From: CAINDZ01 sp964399195
Lineage (GTDB): Bacteria > Krumholzibacteriota > Krumholzibacteriia > LZORAL124-64-63
NCBI GenBank assembly: GCA_964399195.1
Contig: CAYNPY010000009.1
Span: 1 to 64,000 of the forward strand
Direction of reading: 5' to 3'
Length of the DNA stretch: 64,000 bases
Each line of letters begins with the position of its first letter. Within the stretch, counting starts at the first letter, position 1. Shown here one piece after another: positions 38,310 through 46,163 of this stretch. The translations under genes were made by a program, and so were the position numbers. The notes below the pieces were generated by a model. That model was not told the DNA's origin. It searched no databases and was given only the letters and a program-made list of their open reading frames with translations.

Positions 38310-39068
38310 GTGTTCGGCTGGGGGCGCGGACGGCGGCGGCGGCAGTTGCTGGCCACGCCCCTGCCGGAGGACCGGCGCGCGCGTCTGCACGCGCTGGCCC
38401 CGCTGACGGCGCGGCTGCCGGCGGACCGGCGCGCGCGGCACGAAGGCGTCGTGCAGCTGCTCCTGGCCGAGAAGCGCTTCGAGGGCGCGGCCGGGCTCGA
38501 GGTGACCGACGACATGCGCCTGGCGATCGCCGGCCAGGCCGCGCTGCTGCAGCTGCGGGCCGGGGCGGACTACTACCCCGGCCTGCACTCCATCGTGATC
38601 TACCCGACCGCTTTCGCCGTGGCGCACGAGCGCCACGACGAGGACGGCCTGGTCCACCTGGACGAGGACGAACTGTCGGGCGAGAGCTGGGGCCACGGCG
38701 CGGTCGTGCTGGCCTGGGACGACGTCCGGCGCGAGTCGAAGCGGCGCGACGGCTACAACGTGGTCCTGCACGAGTTCGCCCACCAGCTGGACGACCAGAC
38801 CGGCGAGGGCGACGGCACGCCGGTGCTGCGCGACCGCGCCCTGGCCGCCCGCTGGCCGGCGGCCTTCCAGCCGGCTTTCGAGGAGCACGCCCGGCGACTG
38901 AAGCGGCGGCGCGAGGTGCTGTTCGACGCCGACGCCGCCGAGAGCCCCGCCGAGTTCTTCGCCACCGCCGTCGAGCTCTTCTTCGAGTTCCCGCGCGACC
39001 TGCGCCAGGAATACCCCGCGGTGTACGAGGTGCTGGCGGCCTGGCTCGAGCTGGACCCGGCCTACTGA
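38310..39068 (+). CDS. mtfA: M90 zinc peptidase, MtfA family
   Basis: 252 residues. The zinc site is HEFAHQLDD, with the downstream Glu in SPAEFFATAVELFFE. GVVLAWDDVRRE-like and YPTAF segments fit the MtfA/YeeI family, which in E. coli binds the regulator Mlc and modulates glucose uptake; no mlc or ptsG is visible here. The GTG start has a purine-rich TAAGGGA site directly upstream, which contains the mscL stop. Its last 7 bp overlap the 3' end of the minus-strand BNR-repeat gene. Confidence 0.9.
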   Translation: MFGWGRGRRRRQLLATPLPEDRRARLHALAPLTARLPADRRARHEGVVQLLLAEKRFEGAAGLEVTDDMRLAIAGQAALLQLRAGADYYPGLHSIVIYPTAFAVAHERHDEDGLVHLDEDELSGESWGHGAVVLAWDDVRRESKRRDGYNVVLHEFAHQLDDQTGEGDGTPVLRDRALAARWPAAFQPAFEEHARRLKRRREVLFDADAAESPAEFFATAVELFFEFPRDLRQEYPAVYEVLAAWLELDPAY

Positions 39069-42000
39069 TCCCGCTTTGCGTGCTCCTCGGGCGTGAGCGG
39101 CCGCACCGGCTCCAGCCCGGCGGCCTGCAGCCGTGCGTTGAGCGCCGCGAGGCGCGGGCCGGTCAAGCCGGCGAATTCGGCGCTCGCCCGCTCCAGTTCC
39201 TGCGCCAAGGCCGCCTGCCGGTCCAGCTGAGCCCGCGTCGGCGGGCCGCCGAACCCGGCCACGCCGGCGTACAGGCCCACGACCTTCTCGCGCAGCGCCT
39301 TGCGGCCGCTGATGCCCTGGACCTCTTCCTCGACCATCATCCGCCACTGGAGGTCCCGCAGCTCGCCGGCCAGGTCGCGCAGGTCGGCGGCCAGCGCGGG
39401 GTCGGCGACGGCGCCGGCGGCGGCCGCGTCGGCGCGCGCGCCCAGGTCGCGCCCCGCCTCCTTGACCGCGTCGCAGGCGTAGGCCAGGCGGGCCAGCATG
39501 TCGTACAGCGCGCGCACGGCCTTCTGCTGCGCCGCCCGGGCGGCCGGGGCGTGCGGGTAATCGGGGTCGTAGCCGACGTCGACCGTGCCCTCGTATGACT
39601 CCTCGCCCTTGACCAGCCGGTAGCGATACGTGCCTTCGGGCGCCGACGGCCCCACCGAGGCCGCGAACGCGATCGAGGGGTCCATGACCGGCGACGGCGC
39701 CACCTTCGGCGGCTTGAGCGTCGGCGACCAGGTCACCAGGTTCAGGCCCTTGCGCGTGCCGGCGGGCAGGGTCTTGAGAACAGAGCCGTCCGCGTCCAGG
39801 ATCTCCACCCGGATCGGGCCGACCAGGTGGCGCTTCGGCAGGTGGTAGACGATCCGGGCTGCGGAACCGGGATTGGACGCCACGTACCAATTGTCGCCGG
39901 GGAACTGCTGCGAGTCCCGCGGGATGCGCAGCACCGCGGGGCGCGAGGGCAGCAGCGCGACCGGCGCCTCGAGCGCCGCCGCGGTCAGGTGGCGCAGCGG
40001 CGTCAGGTCGTCGATGACCCAGATCCCGCGGCCATGCGTGGCGATGACCAGCGCCCCGTCGCGCTCATGCACGACCAGGTCGTACACCGGCACCGCGGGG
40101 AACTCCTCGCTGAAGCGGGCCCAGTGGCGCCCGCCGTCCAGCGTGATGAACAACCCGTACTCCGTGCCCAGGTAGAGCAGGTCGGGGTTGACCGGGTCCT
40201 GGCGGATGACGTGCGCATACCCCTTGACGTCGGCCGTCACCAGGGAACGCCAGGTGGCGCCCAGGTCGTCGGTGGCCAGCACGTAAGGCGTCATGTCGCC
40301 GGCGCGGTGGCCGTCGGCGGTGACGAAGGCGGTCCCCCGCCGGTGCGGCGAGGCTTCGACGCAGCTGATCCAGGTGCCGCGCGGCACGCCGGGCAGGTTG
40401 CCGGCGACGTTGGTCCAGCGCGCGCCGTCGTCGGCGGTGACCTGGAGGTTGCCGTCGTCGGTGCCCGCCCAGATCACGCGCCGGTCGCGCGGCGACTCGG
40501 CGATGGTGAAGATGGTGCAGTGGTTCTCGGCGGTGGTGTTGTCGACTGTGAGGCCGCCGGACTCGAGCTGGCGCTGCCGGGCGGGGTCATCGGTGGTCAG
40601 GTCGCCCGACACGCGCTTCCAGGTGTCGCCGCGGTCGGTCGAGCGGTGCAGGAACTGCGAGCCGACGTACAGCCGCTCGCCGCGTCCCGGGCTGGTCACG
40701 ATCGGCGTGTTCCAGTTGAAGCGGAAGTCGGGCTCGCCGGGGCCGGGCTGCGGCTTGATGTCCTTGCTGTCGCCGGTGCGGCGGTCCAGGCGCTGGACGT
40801 TGCCGCCCTGCCATTCCCAGTAGACCAGGTCGGGGTCCGCGCGGTCGGGCACGACGGCAAAGCCGTCGCCGCCGCCCAGGTTCTCCCAGTCGTCGTTCTG
40901 GATGCCGCCGGGCGCGCGGGACGGCCCGGTCCAGGAGCCGTTGTCCTGCAGGCCGCCGTAGACGTGGAACGGCCGCCGGTCGTCGACCGCCACGCGGTAG
41001 AACTGCGAGACCGGCAGGTTGGGCGCGAAGTCCCAGCCCGAGCCCTGGTTGCGCGAGGTGTAGATCCCGCCGTCGGTGCCGACCACCATGTGCTTCGGGT
41101 CGGCCGGGTTGATCCACAGCGCGTGGATGTCCGGATGCATCCAGCCGCCGACCGTGCGGAACGTGACGCCGCCGTCGCTGGTCACGAGCATGTAGGTGCC
41201 GGCCTTGTAGACCCGCTGGGCGTCCTGCGGGTCGGGGATCAGGAGGGCGAAGTAGAACGGCCGTCCGCCCACGGCGCGGTTGTCGGTGGTCTTCGTCCAG
41301 GTCTCGCCGCGGTCGTCCGAGCGGAAGAAGGCGGTGCGCTCGGCCTCGACGACGGCGTAGAGCGTGGACGGCTGCGACGGCATGACCGCGATCGCGATGC
41401 GGCCGAGTTCGCCCGCCGGCAGGCCTTCGCTCAGGCGTCGCCAGGTCTCGCCGCCGTCGCTGCTCTTGTAGAGGCCGCTGCCCGGGCCGCCCGAGGTGAA
41501 GAAGTCGGGCGAGCGCCGGAAGTGCCACATGGCGGCATAGACGACGTTCGGGTCGGCAGGGTCCAGCGCGATGTCCACGCAGCCGGTGGTCTCGTCGATG
41601 TACAGCACCTGGTCCCAGGTGGCGCCGCCGTCGCGGGTGCGGAAGAGGCCGCGTTCCTTGCCCGGCCCCCACAGGGGCCCCATCGCGGCGACCCAGACGG
41701 TGGCCGGGTCGGCGGGATGGATGATGATCTCGGCGATGCGCTCGCTGCCCTCCAGTCCCAGCCGCTGCCACTTCTCGCCGCCGTCGACCGTGCGGTAGAC
41801 GCCGTCGCCGACGCCCACGCTGTTGCGCACCCAGGACTCGCCGGTGCCCACCCAGACGGTGTCGGGCCGCGCCTGGTCGATCGCCAGCGCGCCGATGGAC
41901 TGCGTGTACTCGTCGAACACCGACTCGAAGGTGACGCCCGCGTCGCGGCTCTTCCAGACGCCGCCGCCGGCGCTGCCCACCCACAGGAAGCGCGGGTCGG

Positions 42001-42202
42001 CGTTCACGGCGTCCAGGCAGGTGATGCGGCCGCTCATCACCGCCGGGCCCAGGTTGCGGGCCCGCATCGCGCCGAAAACGTGCGAGCCGAGCGGGATCCC
42101 GTCGCCCGGCGGCGCAACCGCGGGTTCGGCGGCGAGGCCGGCGCCGGCCGCGACGGCGGCGAGGATCAAGCCGAAGACAGATGAACGAAGCCCGGTGGCC
42201 AT
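39062..42202 (-). CDS. Secreted BNR/sortilin-like beta-propeller protein
   Basis: 1046 residues. A signal peptide (about 1-25) is followed by roughly 700 residues of repeated beta-propeller blades with BNR-type Asp-box motifs (SRDAGVTF, TVDGGEKW, TRDGGATW, SSDGGETW, SDDRGETW, TLDGGRHW). NWYVASNPGSAARIVYHLP and a C-terminal helical region (about 880-1046) match the common WD40/YVTN/BNR protein family found in Acidobacteria, Gemmatimonadetes and FCB bacteria. The family is often labelled glycosyl hydrolase, but no catalytic residues are evident. The ATG at 42202 has GAGGGGG upstream; a GTG one codon earlier is also possible. Extracytoplasmic, role unknown. It is preceded by the LolA-like gene. 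Confidence 0.85.
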   Translation of the reverse strand: MATGLRSSVFGLILAAVAAGAGLAAEPAVAPPGDGIPLGSHVFGAMRARNLGPAVMSGRITCLDAVNADPRFLWVGSAGGGVWKSRDAGVTFESVFDEYTQSIGALAIDQARPDTVWVGTGESWVRNSVGVGDGVYRTVDGGEKWQRLGLEGSERIAEIIIHPADPATVWVAAMGPLWGPGKERGLFRTRDGGATWDQVLYIDETTGCVDIALDPADPNVVYAAMWHFRRSPDFFTSGGPGSGLYKSSDGGETWRRLSEGLPAGELGRIAIAVMPSQPSTLYAVVEAERTAFFRSDDRGETWTKTTDNRAVGGRPFYFALLIPDPQDAQRVYKAGTYMLVTSDGGVTFRTVGGWMHPDIHALWINPADPKHMVVGTDGGIYTSRNQGSGWDFAPNLPVSQFYRVAVDDRRPFHVYGGLQDNGSWTGPSRAPGGIQNDDWENLGGGDGFAVVPDRADPDLVYWEWQGGNVQRLDRRTGDSKDIKPQPGPGEPDFRFNWNTPIVTSPGRGERLYVGSQFLHRSTDRGDTWKRVSGDLTTDDPARQRQLESGGLTVDNTTAENHCTIFTIAESPRDRRVIWAGTDDGNLQVTADDGARWTNVAGNLPGVPRGTWISCVEASPHRRGTAFVTADGHRAGDMTPYVLATDDLGATWRSLVTADVKGYAHVIRQDPVNPDLLYLGTEYGLFITLDGGRHWARFSEEFPAVPVYDLVVHERDGALVIATHGRGIWVIDDLTPLRHLTAAALEAPVALLPSRPAVLRIPRDSQQFPGDNWYVASNPGSAARIVYHLPKRHLVGPIRVEILDADGSVLKTLPAGTRKGLNLVTWSPTLKPPKVAPSPVMDPSIAFAASVGPSAPEGTYRYRLVKGEESYEGTVDVGYDPDYPHAPAARAAQQKAVRALYDMLARLAYACDAVKEAGRDLGARADAAAAGAVADPALAADLRDLAGELRDLQWRMMVEEEVQGISGRKALREKVVGLYAGVAGFGGPPTRAQLDRQAALAQELERASAEFAGLTGPRLAALNARLQAAGLEPVRPLTPEEHAKRDQ

Positions 42203-42311
42203 CACCGCTCCCCCTCGGTCGCGTCCCCGGCGGGCCCGCCCGCCGGGGACGATGGTGGTCGCTGCCCGGTCCGCCGGCCGGCCCCCGCGGCGCGCGCGCC
42301 GGCGCCGGTTC

Positions 42312-43070
42312 CTAGTTGCCGGTCGAGTCGGCCGGCGCGGTCGCCTTGGCCGGCATCGCGAAGGCCGCGGGATCGACCGGGACGCCGAACTCGACCGTGT
42401 CGAAGACCATGTTCATCATCACCACGTCGCCCTGGCGCGTCTCGAGCGAGAACGGCATCACGAGGCCGCCCTGCGCGCGGAAGTCGCTGAAGTACATCTG
42501 CGACTCGATTTCCTGCTGCTCGAACTTGACCTTCGAGTTCTGCTTGAGGGGCAGGAAGGACTCGGCGTCGAGCCACAGGTCGATGACGACGTCCTGCTTG
42601 GTGTCGATGCGCAGGCGGTGCGCGGGCGTGCCCTCCACGTCCTCCTGGCCCACGTACTCGCCCACCCAGCCGCGGGCCTCCCAGTTCTGCAACGGTCCGT
42701 CCATGTCGGCCTGCAGGCGCACGTTCTTGGTCTCGAACTCGCCCATCGGCTGCGGATCCTGCGAGCCCGTCATCGGGTTGATCGACCAACCCGTCGTACC
42801 GTCGAAGGCCTGGACGATGTTCATGCCCATGACCGAGACCTCGATGCGCAGCAGGTTCGGGCGGGCCGTGATCATGGTGATGGGCATCTCCATGCCCTGG
42901 GTGACGATCTTGCCGGTCACTTTCTGGCTCTGCACGGCCTTCAGCGCGGCGGCGCCGCCCTGGGCGTCCAGCGCCTTGGCGACGAGTTCTTCCAGATCCA
43001 TGGCAAGGGCGCCCGTCGCGGCGAGAGTCAGCGCGGCGAGCACGACGGCGGTCAGTTGACGGAGCTTCAC
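42312..43070 (-). CDS. LolA-like periplasmic protein
   Basis: 252 residues. Signal peptide (1-23, ending TGALAMD), then a fold of the LolA/LppX outer-membrane lipoprotein-sorting superfamily: long antiparallel strands with VTGKIVTQGMEMPITMITARPNLLRIEV, DGTTGWSINP, DLWLDAESFLPLKQ and a C-terminal FDTVEFGVPVDPAAFAMP. Such proteins bind lipid or lipid-anchored cargo in the periplasm. Whether it serves LolCDE or a different partner is not visible. The GTG start has AGGAGG 10 nt upstream. It is likely co-transcribed with the BNR protein downstream. Confidence 0.82.
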   Translation of the reverse strand: MKLRQLTAVVLAALTLAATGALAMDLEELVAKALDAQGGAAALKAVQSQKVTGKIVTQGMEMPITMITARPNLLRIEVSVMGMNIVQAFDGTTGWSINPMTGSQDPQPMGEFETKNVRLQADMDGPLQNWEARGWVGEYVGQEDVEGTPAHRLRIDTKQDVVIDLWLDAESFLPLKQNSKVKFEQQEIESQMYFSDFRAQGGLVMPFSLETRQGDVVMMNMVFDTVEFGVPVDPAAFAMPAKATAPADSTGN

Positions 43071-43150
43071 GGTCCCAATCCTCCTGGGTACGGGTCGAAG
43101 GCCGGATACGCGGCGTTTGCGGGAAAGTTGCCGCCGGGCCGGCGGCGGGC

Positions 43151-43172
43151 GCGCCGGGTCACTACCCGGCGC
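43151..43172 (-). terminator. guaB terminator
   Basis: A perfect 9-bp stem GCGCCGGGT / ACCCGGCGC with a CACT loop, 26 nt beyond the guaB stop on the minus strand. No U-tract. Confidence 0.5.
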
Positions 43173-43198
43173 CGGGGCGGTTTGTTCGGGCGCCGCAG

Positions 43199-44683
43199 TC
43201 AGACGCCCTTGCCGTAGTTGGGGGCCTCCTTCGTGATGTGGACGTCGTGCGGGTGGCCCTCGCGGACGCCGGCCGAGGTGGCGCGCACGAACCGGGCCCG
43301 GGCGTGGAACTGGGCGATGTCCCGGCAGCCGCAGTAGCCCATGCCCGAGCGCAGGCCGCCGACGAGCTGGTAGATCACGTCGCCCGCGCGGCCCTTGTAC
43401 GGCACGCGGCCCTCGATGCCCTCGGGCACCAGCTTGTCGGTCTCGGCGATCTCGCCCTGGAAGTAGCGGTCCTTGCTGCCCTGCTGCATCGCGGCCAGCG
43501 AACCCATCCCCCGGTAGCTCTTGTAGACGCGGCCCTCGAACAGGATCTTCTCGCCGGGCGACTCGTCGGTGCCGGCCAGGAGCGAGCCGGCCATGACCGC
43601 GTCGGCGCCCACGGCGATGGCCTTGGCCACGTCGCCGCTGTAGCGCAGGCCGCCGTCGGCGACGACCGGGATGCGGCGCGACCGCGCCACCCGCGCCACG
43701 TCGATGATGGCCGTGATCTGCGGCACGCCGACGCCGGCGACCACGCGCGTCGTGCAGATGGAGCCGGGCCCGATGCCGACCTTGACGGCGTCGGCGCCGG
43801 CGTCGATCAGCGCGGCGGCCGCCTCGCCCGTGGCGATGTTGCCGGCCATGACCTGCACGTCGGGATACGTCCTCTTCACGGCGGCGACGGTGTCCAGCAC
43901 GTTGCGGCTGTGCCCGTGCGCCGTGTCGACCACCAGCAGGTCCACGCCCGCGGCGACCAGCAGTTCGGCGCGCAGCATCGTCTCGGCGCCCACGCCGACC
44001 GCCGCCGCCACCCGGAGCCGGCCGTCCTGGTCCTTGCAGGCCTGCGGGTAGTCCAGCTTCTTCTGGATGTCCTTGACCGTGATGAGGCCCCGCAGCTCGC
44101 CCCCGCCGTTGACCACCAGCAGCTTCTCGATGCGGTGCCGGTGCAGGATCTCCGCCGCTTCCTCCAGCGTGGTGCCCTCGGGCACGGTGACCAGGTTCCG
44201 GCTGGTCATGACGTCGCGCACCTTGATCCGCGTGTCCTTGACGAAGCGCAGGTCGCGATTGGTGAGGATGCCGACCAGCTTCGGTCCCTCTGTGATGGGC
44301 ACGCCGCTGATGCGGTAGTGGCGCATCAACTGCTGCGCCTCGTCGATCGTCTTGTCGGGCTCGAGCGTGATCGGGTTGGTGATCATGCCCGACTCGGAGC
44401 GCTTGACGCGCTCGACCTCGGCGGCCTGCGTGCGCGGGTCGAGGTTCTTGTGGATGACCCCGATGCCCCCCTCGCGCGCCACGGCGATGGCCATCTCGGC
44501 CTCGGTGACGGTGTCCATGGCGGCCGACAGGAAGGGGATCTGCAGGCGGATCGTCGCCGTCAGGTTCGTGGCGGTGTCGATGTCCTTGGGCGTGACCTCG
44601 CTGTAGTCCGGCACGAGCAGGACGTCGTCGAAGGTCAGGGCCTGCGGGAAGCGGTCGCCGTTCGTCGGGGTCAGCGCGGACAT
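43199..44683 (-). CDS. guaB: Inosine-5'-monophosphate dehydrogenase
   Basis: Oxidises IMP to XMP with NAD, the committed step to GMP. 494 residues, full length. LTFDDVLLVPDYSEV starts the barrel; two CBS domains (about 95-215) are inserted; the catalytic Cys loop is GIGPGSICTTR and the flap has YRGMGSLAAM. It ends in the usual Lys-rich-less tail ITKEAPNYGKGV. GGGAGA precedes the ATG, and the gene starts 16 nt after hpt. It closes an operon-like run udk-hpt-guaB devoted to nucleotide salvage. Confidence 0.97.
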   Translation of the reverse strand: MSALTPTNGDRFPQALTFDDVLLVPDYSEVTPKDIDTATNLTATIRLQIPFLSAAMDTVTEAEMAIAVAREGGIGVIHKNLDPRTQAAEVERVKRSESGMITNPITLEPDKTIDEAQQLMRHYRISGVPITEGPKLVGILTNRDLRFVKDTRIKVRDVMTSRNLVTVPEGTTLEEAAEILHRHRIEKLLVVNGGGELRGLITVKDIQKKLDYPQACKDQDGRLRVAAAVGVGAETMLRAELLVAAGVDLLVVDTAHGHSRNVLDTVAAVKRTYPDVQVMAGNIATGEAAAALIDAGADAVKVGIGPGSICTTRVVAGVGVPQITAIIDVARVARSRRIPVVADGGLRYSGDVAKAIAVGADAVMAGSLLAGTDESPGEKILFEGRVYKSYRGMGSLAAMQQGSKDRYFQGEIAETDKLVPEGIEGRVPYKGRAGDVIYQLVGGLRSGMGYCGCRDIAQFHARARFVRATSAGVREGHPHDVHITKEAPNYGKGV

Positions 44684-44699
44684 GTCGGTCTCCCGGGGC

Positions 44700-45254
44700 T
44701 CAGGCCTTCATGACGCCGATGAACGGCAGGTTCCGGTACTTCTCGTCGTAGTCCAGGCCGTAGCCGATCACGAACTCCTTGGGGATCTCGAAGCCGACGA
44801 AATCCAGCGGCACCTCCTTGCGGCGCGCCGCCTTCTTGTCCAGCAACGCCGCCACGCGGATGCTGCGCGGGTTGCGCGTCTGCAGCAGGTCGATCAGGTG
44901 CGCGATGGTCAGGCCGGTGTCGATGATGTCCTCGACCAGGACGATGTCCCGGCCCATGATGTTGGCCTTGAGGTCCTTCTCGATCTTCACGACGCCGGTG
45001 CTCTGCGTGGTGCCCCCGTAGCTGGAGACGGCCATGAAGTCGACCTCATGGTCCACGGCGACGCAGCGGGTCAGGTCCGCCAGGAACGGGTAGGCGCCCT
45101 TGAGGATGCAGACGAAGATCGGCTGCGAGCCCTCGTAGGCCTTGCTGATCTCGTTGCCGAGCTGGCGCACGCGCCGCTGGATCTCGTCCGAGGAGATGAG
45201 CACGCGCTCGAGGAAGGGATAGCGCCTGAGGTATTCCTGGTCGTCGAAGGTCAA
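44700..45254 (-). CDS. hpt: Hypoxanthine phosphoribosyltransferase
   Basis: Salvages hypoxanthine (and usually guanine) with PRPP. 184 residues. The PRPP-binding loop is VLVEDIIDTGLT, with an upstream LKGAYPFLADL and SSYGG, and LDKKAARR and DFVGFEIPKEFVIGYGLDYDEKYRNLP at the C-terminus. The start is TTG at 45254 with GGAGG 8 nt upstream; no ATG fits the family length. It lies between udk and guaB. Confidence 0.94.
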   Translation of the reverse strand: MTFDDQEYLRRYPFLERVLISSDEIQRRVRQLGNEISKAYEGSQPIFVCILKGAYPFLADLTRCVAVDHEVDFMAVSSYGGTTQSTGVVKIEKDLKANIMGRDIVLVEDIIDTGLTIAHLIDLLQTRNPRSIRVAALLDKKAARRKEVPLDFVGFEIPKEFVIGYGLDYDEKYRNLPFIGVMKA

Positions 45255-45333
45255 CGCCGCGCCTCCGGTCTGCCGCGGGCCGCGCTGGGCGGCCGTCGCG
45301 AGGTCGTGGACGCGCGGACCGGGCCGGCCCGCG

Positions 45334-46041
45334 CTAATCGGCCGGCCGCGCCTGCTCCCGGGCCTCGCGGACCTCGCGGTCGAGCGCGCGCAGCCGGTCG
45401 CGTTCGCGGATGATGTTGCGGATCTTCGTGGCGATCAGGTCGATCGCCACGCGGTTGTGGCCGCCCTCGGGGATGATGATGTGCGCGTACCGCTTGCTGG
45501 GCGCCACGAACTGCAGGTGCATCGGCCGCACCACGTTCAGGTACTGGTCGACCACCGACTCCAGCGTGCGCCCGCGCTCGCGCGTGTCGCGAAGCAGGCG
45601 GCGCAGCACGCGCTCGTCGGCGTCGACGTCGACGTAGAGCCGGATGTCCATCAGCTCGCGCAGTTCGCGCGACTCCAGGACCAGGATGCCCTCGACGAAG
45701 ACGATGTCCGCGGGCTCGCAGACGGCCGTCTCCTGCAGGCGGCTGTGGATGCTGTAGTCGTAGCGCGGGATGCGCACCGCGCGGCCCTGCTGCAGTTCGT
45801 GCAGGTGCTCGACCAGCAGCGAGGTCTCGAAGGCGTCCGGGTGGTCGTAGTTGATCCGGGCGCGTTCGGCCATCGGCAGGGCGGAATTGTCCCAGTAGTA
45901 GGAATCATGATGGACGATCTGGATGGTCATGCCCGGGCAGGCCTCCCGGACCCGGTAGGCCACCGTGGTCTTGCCCGACCCGGAGCCCCCGGCCACCCCG
46001 ATGATCACCGGGGGCAACGGCTTGTGTCCTGCGTCGTCCAT
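45334..46041 (-). CDS. udk: Uridine kinase
   Basis: Phosphorylates uridine and cytidine. 235 residues. Walker A is GGSGSGKTT; HHDSYYWD, NYDHPDAFE, IPRYDYSIHSR and VFVEGILVLES are typical of bacterial Udk, and RDTRERGRTLESVVDQY forms the lid. The ATG at 46041 lies exactly 6 nt after a -10 element and has no Shine-Dalgarno sequence, so the mRNA is probably leaderless. The downstream genes hpt and guaB have ordinary ribosome sites. Confidence 0.95.
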   Translation of the reverse strand: MDDAGHKPLPPVIIGVAGGSGSGKTTVAYRVREACPGMTIQIVHHDSYYWDNSALPMAERARINYDHPDAFETSLLVEHLHELQQGRAVRIPRYDYSIHSRLQETAVCEPADIVFVEGILVLESRELRELMDIRLYVDVDADERVLRRLLRDTRERGRTLESVVDQYLNVVRPMHLQFVAPSKRYAHIIIPEGGHNRVAIDLIATKIRNIIRERDRLRALDREVREAREQARPAD

Positions 46042-46047
46042 GGGCGC

Positions 46048-46076
46048 AAAATACCCGGTCCGCCCGGTGGTGTCAA
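46048..46076 (-). promoter_or_regulatory. udk promoter predicting a leaderless mRNA
   Basis: On the minus strand a consensus TTGACA (46076-46071), a 17-bp spacer and TATTTT (46053-46048), followed by GCGCCC and then the ATG of udk. Transcription should start on or beside the A of the start codon. Confidence 0.72.
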
Positions 46077-46163
46077 TTTGGCGGTGCGGGCCGCCCCGCG
46101 CCGTGGACGGCGGCGGCGGCGACGGCCGCCGGCGGCCCCCGCGGCAGGCCCGCTCGGGCGCCG

